NCBI GenBank assembly: GCA_902363555.1
Contig: CABJAM010000016.1
Coordinates: 1-64,000 of the forward strand
Origin: Lachnospiraceae bacterium
Lineage (GTDB): Bacteria > Bacillota > Clostridia > Lachnospirales > Lachnospiraceae
Length of the DNA: 64,000 bases
Direction: 5' to 3'
Part shown: piece by piece, positions 59,103 to 64,000 of the stretch
How the letters are laid out: every line of letters begins with the position of its first letter
How positions within the stretch are numbered: position 1 is the stretch's first letter
Program-made: the position numbers and the translations under genes
The notes under the pieces: model-generated
What the model was told of the DNA's origin: nothing
Seen by the model: only the letters and a program-made list of their open reading frames with translations
Databases searched by the model: none

Positions 59103-59579
59103 TTATGATAAGTCGCAGATCATTATGTATTCTTCCTCGTTCTCATTAACGATGCGAAATCCGGCTTTTTTATACATTTTCAAAGCATAATTTGCTTTTT
59201 GAACAGCAAGCGACGCCTGTTTGTAGCCTCTGTTTTTCAATTCACAAAGCATTTTCTCCAGTAAAGCCGTACCTATGCCTGCTCCGCGATAGTCTTTAAA
59301 TAAGGATATAGCAAATGAAGGCGTTGTATCATTAATATGGCCATAATCGTTCATAATGCGGACCCAGACAGCGCCAACGACTTTTTTGTCGACTTCTGCC
59401 ACGAAACATATATCGTCCTTTTCCATTCCAAAATCCTTTAAATATACTTGTAATTCAGGCTGTCTGATAATTGATTTCGGTGGGGCAGGTGTAACTTCCG
59501 GAACAAAAATTGCTTCGTATAAAAAAATCTCAAGTAGAGGATATTCCTCTTTATATATGGTTCTAATTTTGTAGTTCAT
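59103..59579 (-). CDS. GNAT-family N-acetyltransferase
   Basis: A 158-residue acetyltransferase. The fold is visible as EVDKKVVGAVWVRIM (strand 4), PSFAISLFKDYRGAGIGTAL (acetyl-CoA loop with R-G-x-G-I-G, about 90-110), LLEKMLCELKNRGYKQASLA and NYALKMYKKAGFRIV, the last being the helix-strand end motif. It moves an acetyl group from acetyl-CoA to an amine; the acceptor is unknown. It is a single gene; its weak Shine-Dalgarno sequence is GGAGG. Confidence 0.9.
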   Translation of the reverse strand: MNYKIRTIYKEEYPLLEIFLYEAIFVPEVTPAPPKSIIRQPELQVYLKDFGMEKDDICFVAEVDKKVVGAVWVRIMNDYGHINDTTPSFAISLFKDYRGAGIGTALLEKMLCELKNRGYKQASLAVQKANYALKMYKKAGFRIVNENEEEYIMICDLS

Positions 59580-59676
59580 AAATACCTCCGGCTTAAGCTA
59601 TGGATATAGCATTACTTTTTCTACTTGCGGGCGTTTAATACATCGGTTTAAATTTAAGCTGTACACCGATTTACAT

Positions 59677-60462
59677 TTATAGTATGCATATTTCATCCAT
59701 AAGAAACGTTTCAAAGCTCCCCAAATGCTCTGGATTCTCCAATCGCGCGGCAGCGGCTTCGCCCGCCAGGCACATGGTGAGGATACCACAGATGGCGGCC
59801 TCGGCGGCCGACTGGGCGACGGGAAGATAGGAGCCGATCAGGGAATTGACCATGCAGCCGGTGCCAACAAGCTTTGGAAGCTGGGAGACGCCACGGCCAA
59901 GCTCGATGACCTGACCGCCGTCACTGACGTAATCCTTTGGACCGGTGCAGGCCACGCAGGTGTTGTATTTTTTCGCAACCGCCATGGCAGCCTCGGGGAT
60001 CTCCATAGAATCACAGACGCCGTCAATGCCTTTGGCCTGCTGGGTGCCGCCGGCAAGATTTAACAGCTCCACACCATTGCAGCGGATAACGTCAAAATGA
60101 TAGTCGTTTAGCAGCCGGCCGACAAAGTTAAAACGGTAATCGGACAGCCTGGCGCCCACAGGGTCAAGGATGACCGGGATGGCACTGGCATTGGCAAAAG
60201 CCAGGGCAGCAGGTATGGAAGCGATAACCTCGTCGTTTAACGTTCCTGTATTGATAACGAGAGCGTCGGACCGGGCGGCCACCTGGGCTGTTTCCTTTTG
60301 GGCAAAGGCCATGATGGGGGCGGCGCCTAAAAAGGCGGTGATCCGGGCACACTGATACATGGTGACAAAATTGGTGATGTGATGGACGACCGGCTTTTGG
60401 CTGCGCAGCAGGCTTTTAAGCGCCGGTATCCTTTGAATATAGTAATCTTCAGACAGATACAT
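59677..60462 (-). CDS. thiM: Hydroxyethylthiazole kinase
   Basis: A 261-residue ribokinase-fold kinase of thiamin salvage. The start HHITNFVTMYQCARITAFLG and AAPIMAFAQKE, the middle ALVINTGTLNDEVI, VILDPVGARLSDYR and IRCNGVELLNLAGG, and the late KLVGTGCMVNSLIGSYLPVA with the catalytic Cys in GTGC are all characteristic. It phosphorylates 4-methyl-5-(2-hydroxyethyl)thiazole. It is co-transcribed with the ThiW transporter component upstream (13 bases apart), which fits uptake and reuse of the thiazole. No thiD or thiE lies nearby. Confidence 0.95.
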   Translation of the reverse strand: MYLSEDYYIQRIPALKSLLRSQKPVVHHITNFVTMYQCARITAFLGAAPIMAFAQKETAQVAARSDALVINTGTLNDEVIASIPAALAFANASAIPVILDPVGARLSDYRFNFVGRLLNDYHFDVIRCNGVELLNLAGGTQQAKGIDGVCDSMEIPEAAMAVAKKYNTCVACTGPKDYVSDGGQVIELGRGVSQLPKLVGTGCMVNSLIGSYLPVAQSAAEAAICGILTMCLAGEAAAARLENPEHLGSFETFLMDEICIL

Positions 60463-60475
60463 AATCGTGCACTCC

Positions 60476-61021
60476 TTACTGAATATCGAAATTGTCTTTT
60501 TTTAATACCTTCATAAGCCGCAGTTGTTTTATAATGATATAGGCAATAATACTGCCCACGATGGTGCTTACAAAGAAGGGAAGCACATAAGTGAACAGGG
60601 CCGCGGTGTCATTGTCTAAAAATAATCTGGCCACAAAGTAAGCGCAAATACCGCCAAGCAGGCTTGTTCCCGCCACCTCACCAATGAAGGCGGCCATATC
60701 TTTTTTGAAAATCATATAAAGGATTCCGGCCAGCGCGGCACCTAGCATACTGCCTGGAAATGCCAGAAGGCTACCAGTACCGATGATAAAACGGATCAGG
60801 GAAATTAAAAATGCGTTGATGACCGCATATCCGGGGCCAAGGATGACCGCGCCGCAGACATTAATAAAATGCTGTACCGGAGCGCATTTGGAGGCTCCGA
60901 TGGGGAAAACAAGCAGCGTGGAGGTGGCTACACCAAATGCGATGAAAAGCGCTGAAAGAACAAGCTTTTTTGTGGCAATGGATGTGGATTTTGTCTTTAA
61001 TTGTGTAGATTCTTTAAACAT
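60476..61021 (-). CDS. thiW: ThiW, S-component of an ECF transporter for a thiazole precursor
   Basis: A 181-residue membrane protein with five to six hydrophobic segments. It begins KLVLSALFIAFGVATSTLLV and has GASKCAPVQHFINVCGAVIL, the ThiW signature region, then AFPGSMLGAALAGILYMIFK and GGICAYFVARLF. As an energy-coupling-factor substrate subunit it needs EcfA/EcfA'/EcfT encoded elsewhere. The start at 61021 is supported by GAAGGAGAG; the longer upstream frame lies in a hairpin repeat. A TPP riboswitch would be expected upstream, but none is recognisable. Confidence 0.9.
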   Translation of the reverse strand: MFKESTQLKTKSTSIATKKLVLSALFIAFGVATSTLLVFPIGASKCAPVQHFINVCGAVILGPGYAVINAFLISLIRFIIGTGSLLAFPGSMLGAALAGILYMIFKKDMAAFIGEVAGTSLLGGICAYFVARLFLDNDTAALFTYVLPFFVSTIVGSIIAYIIIKQLRLMKVLKKDNFDIQ

Positions 61022-61052
61022 TTTACAGTCTCTCCTTCGTAGGAAAATAAAT

Positions 61053-61118
61053 GATTTATCGTAACTATTTAGCCATGCGAAGTCGAGGTGAAGCATGGCT
61101 GGATAGTTACGATTTATC
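61053..61118. repeat. 50-bp hairpin flanked by 8-bp direct repeats
   Basis: GTAACTATTTAGCCATGC and GCATGGCTGGATAGTTAC form an imperfect 18-bp stem (61061-61110). GATTTATC is directly repeated on both sides (61053-61060 and 61111-61118), as after an insertion. The arm sequence resembles that of the 47919-48059 repeat. The rest of the thiW-mgtE gap (61119-61276) is AT-rich with no gene. Confidence 0.7.
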
Positions 61119-61276
61119 TGCAGATGTAATGATACGGAACAACTGCACCTAATTTTAATTATAAAGGAATCAATTCACATGTCAACAATGAATATTTGAT
61201 CCGAACCGATTACACTGTATAACAGTTCAGAGCGGACGTACTGTTATTTGCAAGCGAAAAAATTCTCCGTAACGCA

Positions 61277-61305
61277 TTGACAAAAAACGCATATGGGCGT
61301 ACAAT
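61277..61305 (+). promoter_or_regulatory. Promoter of mgtE
   Basis: TTGACA at 61277-61282, a 17-base spacer and TACAAT at 61300-61305. It lies about 30 bases before the M-box, so the riboswitch is at the 5' end of the transcript. Confidence 0.85.
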
Positions 61306-61335
61306 AACGTCGTACTCTAATACAATTAAATAATT

Positions 61336-61490
61336 CGGTAGGTGAGGTTACCACAGGGATCGGGATTTTCCTAAGATTGCTGCCGCAAATTTGTGGAGAC
61401 ACAACGCGCTGGTTAGCAGGCTATGTCGTAAAGGCATAACCTAATGCAATTTCATACGCCCTGTGATGCTAAAGCTTGGACGATGGATGC
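61336..61490 (+). promoter_or_regulatory. M-box magnesium riboswitch (ykoK leader)
   Basis: The conserved start GGTAGGTGAGGTTACCA, the middle GCTGCCGC and the closing strand CCCTGTGATGCTAAAGC, then ACGATGGA, match the M-box pattern in order and spacing. M-boxes bind magnesium and stop transcription when it is plentiful. A terminator follows at 61519-61559 and the magnesium channel gene at 61775. Confidence 0.88.
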
Positions 61491-61518
61491 TACTTTAATA
61501 TTAATTTTCTGGGAATAG

Positions 61519-61559
61519 GCTTCCCGCCATTGTTTCGGCTTTGGCGGGAAGCTTTTTTT
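61519..61559 (+). terminator. Expression-platform terminator of the M-box
   Basis: GCTTCCCGCC and GGCGGGAAGC enclose a short loop and are followed by seven T. With the M-box just upstream it forms the off switch. The remaining leader (61560-61774) has a GC-rich stretch and a small out-of-frame ORF from 61690 with a possible ribosome-binding site, which overlaps the mgtE start. Confidence 0.85.
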
Positions 61560-61774
61560 GCGCGAAGCAACGAGCCACAAAGGGGAGCTTGCTCACCTTT
61601 GCGGCGACTGCCGCGACCTGGCGTAGCGAAGCGGAGGCAGGTGCACGAAGCAAAGATTAAAAAATTTATTATAAAGGCAGGTGAGAGCAATGGACGCGGG
61701 CGTCAGTTACCATTTGTGCAGTTTAATGGACAAGTTTACACGTAAAAATTTAATAATGAAACGAGGTATTCGAT

Positions 61775-63106
61775 ATGAACAGAGATATTTTTATGAAGCT
61801 TCTGATGGCCCGGGAATTCAAGGCTGTAAGAAGTATTTTGAATGTTATGAATTCAGTGGACATTGCCGCCTTACTGTCGGAACTTACGGACACAGAGCTG
61901 GTGCTGGCTTTCCGGCTCATTCCAAAGGATAAGGCCGCCGACGTATTTGCCAATATGAACAATACCATGCAGAGCTATCTTGTGGAGATGTTCACGGAAA
62001 AAGAATTAAAAGCTATCGTAGATGAATTGTTTGTAGATGATACGGTGGATTTACTGGAGGAGCTGCCGGCCAATCTGGTGACGCGGATACTGGACGCCGC
62101 CGACCGGGATAAAAGGGCGCAGATCAATGCAATCTTAAATTATCCGGAGGATAGCGCCGGAAGCATTATGACTACAGAATATGTGGATTTCAAAAAGTGG
62201 ATGACCGTAGCTCAGGCTGTGGCCCACATTAAAGAAACCGGAATCCATAAGGAAACGATTTATACATGCTACGTTCTGGAAAATCGTAAGCTTCTGGGAA
62301 TCATATCTGCAAAGGACCTGCTCACCTCCGACGATGGGGAGCGGATTGAGGATATTATGGAAAAGGAAATTATTTCCGTCAATACCCACACGGATAAAGA
62401 GGAGGTAGCCAGGCTGCTGTCTAGGTACGATCTGCTGGCGATACCTGTTTTAGATGCGGAATCCCTGATGGTTGGTATCGTCACTGTGGATGATGCTATG
62501 GATGTCATGGAGGATGAGGCCACGGAGGATATTACGAAGATGGCCGCCATAAATCCCAGTGAAAAGCCGTATTTTGAAACGTCGGTATGGGGCCACGCCA
62601 AAAACAGGATCGTCTGGCTGCTGGTACTCATGCTTTCTGCCACAGTTACCGGCAGTATTTTAAATTACTATGAATCCGCCTTTCAGGCCATCCCCATGCT
62701 GGTGTCCTTTATTCCTATGCTCATGGACACCGGCGGAAACTGCGGTTCGCAGAGCTCCACGCTGATTATCCGCGGGATTGCTCTGGATGAAATACATTTT
62801 AACGATATATTCCGGGTACTGTTTAAGGAATTTCGGATTTCAATTGTGGTAGGTATTATACTGGCCGCCGCCAATGGGGTGCGTATTTTTATTATGTACC
62901 GAAATCTTTCCATGGCCATTGTTATCGCATTATCCCTGATCGCAACGATCATTATTTCTAAAATGATCGGCTGTACGCTGCCGCTGCTGGCTAAAAAAGT
63001 GCATCTGGACCCGGCCATCATGGCGGCGCCATTGATCACAACGCTGGTGGATACCTGCTCAGTGATGGTATATTTTGGCATTGCCACGCGGATGTTTAAT
63101 TTATAG
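61775..63106 (+). CDS. mgtE: Magnesium transporter MgtE
   Basis: A 443-residue magnesium channel. The N-terminal superhelical domain (about 1-125) contains LVLAFRLIPKDKAADVFANM and VDDTVDLLEELPANLV. It is followed by two CBS domains (about 130-250, with DSAGSIMTTEYV, then GIISAKDLL and VGIVTVDDAMDVMEDEATED). The five-helix pore follows from about 280 and includes FIPMLMDTGGNCGSQSSTLI with the pore Asn-Cys-Gly-Ser region, and ends APLITTLVDTCSVMVYFGIA. Magnesium binding between the cytosolic domains closes the channel. It is controlled in addition by the M-box in its leader. GAGG lies 8 bases before the ATG. Confidence 0.96.
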   Translation: MNRDIFMKLLMAREFKAVRSILNVMNSVDIAALLSELTDTELVLAFRLIPKDKAADVFANMNNTMQSYLVEMFTEKELKAIVDELFVDDTVDLLEELPANLVTRILDAADRDKRAQINAILNYPEDSAGSIMTTEYVDFKKWMTVAQAVAHIKETGIHKETIYTCYVLENRKLLGIISAKDLLTSDDGERIEDIMEKEIISVNTHTDKEEVARLLSRYDLLAIPVLDAESLMVGIVTVDDAMDVMEDEATEDITKMAAINPSEKPYFETSVWGHAKNRIVWLLVLMLSATVTGSILNYYESAFQAIPMLVSFIPMLMDTGGNCGSQSSTLIIRGIALDEIHFNDIFRVLFKEFRISIVVGIILAAANGVRIFIMYRNLSMAIVIALSLIATIIISKMIGCTLPLLAKKVHLDPAIMAAPLITTLVDTCSVMVYFGIATRMFNL

Positions 63107-63274
63107 GCAGACGTACTCTATGACTATTCGTAGTATTGTCTGTAATGGTATTATAAAGCATGTCGGATTTTTACAATAACATCGAACAGGTATATACTAC
63201 ACTATTACAATGTGGGAAAGGTACTTCATCATAATCCTGCAGCAGATATAAAATGGAGAATAAGGAGCGTGCCT

Positions 63275-63997
63275 ATGAATTGGGAGCCGTGGACCGGCTG
63301 TTACAAAATAAGTGATGGCTGCACAAATTGTTATTTTTACGGGCCATATGCGAAACGTTATGGCCAGAATACGATACAAAAAACAGATAAATTCGATTGG
63401 CCCATAAGAAAAAATACTAAGGGCGAGTACAATATTAAAGGCAATAAAATTTTGGCCACCTGCTTCGCCACCGATTTTTTCCTCCCCGAAGCGGATGAAT
63501 GGCGTAAAGAGGTCTGGGCGATGATCCGTCAGAGGACAGATATCGATTTTTTGATCCTGACGAAGCGGATCGATCGCTTTGACGTCTCCCTTCCAGCCGA
63601 CTGGGGGGATGGGTATGATAATATAAATATTGGATGTACAGTGGAAAATCAGAAATTGGCTGATGAGAGACTTCCTATATTTTTGTCCTATCCCATGAAA
63701 CGGAGGTTTATCGCCTGTGCACCGCTTTTAGAGGCAATCGATCTGACGCCTTACCTTCATGGTGTAGATCATGTGACCGTGGGCGGCGAAACGGGGCGGG
63801 AGGCCCGGGAATGTAATTACGACTGGGTGCTGGATATCCGGGAACAATGTGTTAAGGCAAATGTAACTTTCTGGTTTAAAAACACAGGCTCTCTTTTCCG
63901 ACGCAATGGTGTTGTGGAGAGAATTAATCCGTTTAAGCAAAACAGCCTGGCTAAAGAACTAGACATTAATATTTCGGATGGAAAAAGATTATTTTGA
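63275..63997 (+). CDS. DUF5131 (phage Gp37/Gp68-like) protein
   Basis: A 240-residue protein of the DUF5131 family. The N-terminus carries the Cys group GCYKISDGCTNCYFYGPYAK (C-x6-C-x2-C), which resembles a radical-SAM-like cluster site, followed by ATCFATDFFLPEADEW, FLILTKRIDRF and INIGCTVENQKLADERLPI. The late VGGETGREARECNYDWVLDI is a family hallmark. Members occur in phages and bacterial chromosomes; their reaction is not established, though a metal-cluster enzyme is likely. ATG 63275 follows AAGGAG; the longer frame to 63212 lacks a site. It is the last gene in the window. Confidence 0.88.
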   Translation: MNWEPWTGCYKISDGCTNCYFYGPYAKRYGQNTIQKTDKFDWPIRKNTKGEYNIKGNKILATCFATDFFLPEADEWRKEVWAMIRQRTDIDFLILTKRIDRFDVSLPADWGDGYDNINIGCTVENQKLADERLPIFLSYPMKRRFIACAPLLEAIDLTPYLHGVDHVTVGGETGREARECNYDWVLDIREQCVKANVTFWFKNTGSLFRRNGVVERINPFKQNSLAKELDINISDGKRLF

Positions 63998-64000
63998 TTA

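Noticed and set aside
61022..61276. TPP riboswitch upstream of thiW
   Set aside because: No CTGAGA or CTGATCTGGATAATACCAG-like core was found on the minus strand.
61690..61932. Leader ORF controlling mgtE translation
   Set aside because: It has a plausible ribosome-binding site but reads mostly out of frame through mgtE codons with no sign of conserved protein sequence. The M-box explains the control.

Overview
The window looks like a stretch of chromosome from an anaerobic, spore-forming Clostridia, most likely Lachnospiraceae-like. The support is a SpoVAE homologue, an alpha/beta-type small acid-soluble spore protein, rubrerythrin, BceB-type permease genes, strong GGAGG ribosome-binding sites and a typical 23S rRNA tail. 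The species cannot be named from sequence alone.

Layout. 1-93 is the 3' end of a 23S rRNA gene with no 5S gene after it. 447-4565 holds an NTF2/SnoaL-like protein, an RpiR-type regulator and an orphan solute-binding lipoprotein. 4659-8567 is a small accessory patch: an AAA-ATPase/PD-(D/E)XK protein, a broken paralogue of it and an HNH nuclease. 9117-11829 is a BceAB-like ABC exporter without its two-component system. 11963-14301 carries a two-subunit C-glycoside deglycosidase candidate with a divergent AraC regulator. 14701-17105 is a three-gene ABC-2 exporter. 17459-28356 is a large catabolic operon: FGGY kinase, GlpA-like and GlpB-like flavoproteins, a DUF1667 protein, a GlcD-like dehydrogenase, an MFS carrier, EtfB, EtfA and an acyl-CoA dehydrogenase-like enzyme. 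It has a clear promoter, twin palindromic operators and a strong terminator, and a YhfZ-like regulator follows.

29668-41027 holds an esterase, aminopeptidase P, SpoVAE, a class A penicillin-binding protein, a YigZ protein, rubrerythrin, and a LysR / CoA-disulfide reductase-rhodanese / siroheme sulfite-reductase-like module. 41338-47823 holds an unknown protein, a membrane diguanylate cyclase, DapB, NadE and an anchored FMN-bind-like protein. 48128-55706 is the AddB-AddA recombination nuclease. 55735-58505 is a LytTR-DUF3021 pair divergent from a two-gene ABC exporter. The window ends with a spore protein, a GNAT acetyltransferase, ThiM-ThiW, an M-box-controlled MgtE magnesium channel and a DUF5131 protein.

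The most striking non-coding signal is a 64-bp two-hairpin repeat found at four loci (6568, 9001, 29483, 56658). At two loci it is flanked by TTATA. In one case it interrupts an ATPase gene so cleanly that removing 64 bases restores the reading frame. Its hairpins are kept by paired base changes. Other notable signals are a 355-bp near-palindrome at 14335-14689, in-frame tandem repeats inside EtfB, EtfA and AddB, a 50-bp hairpin flanked by 8-bp direct repeats at 61053-61118, and several promoter-embedded dyads that look like operators.
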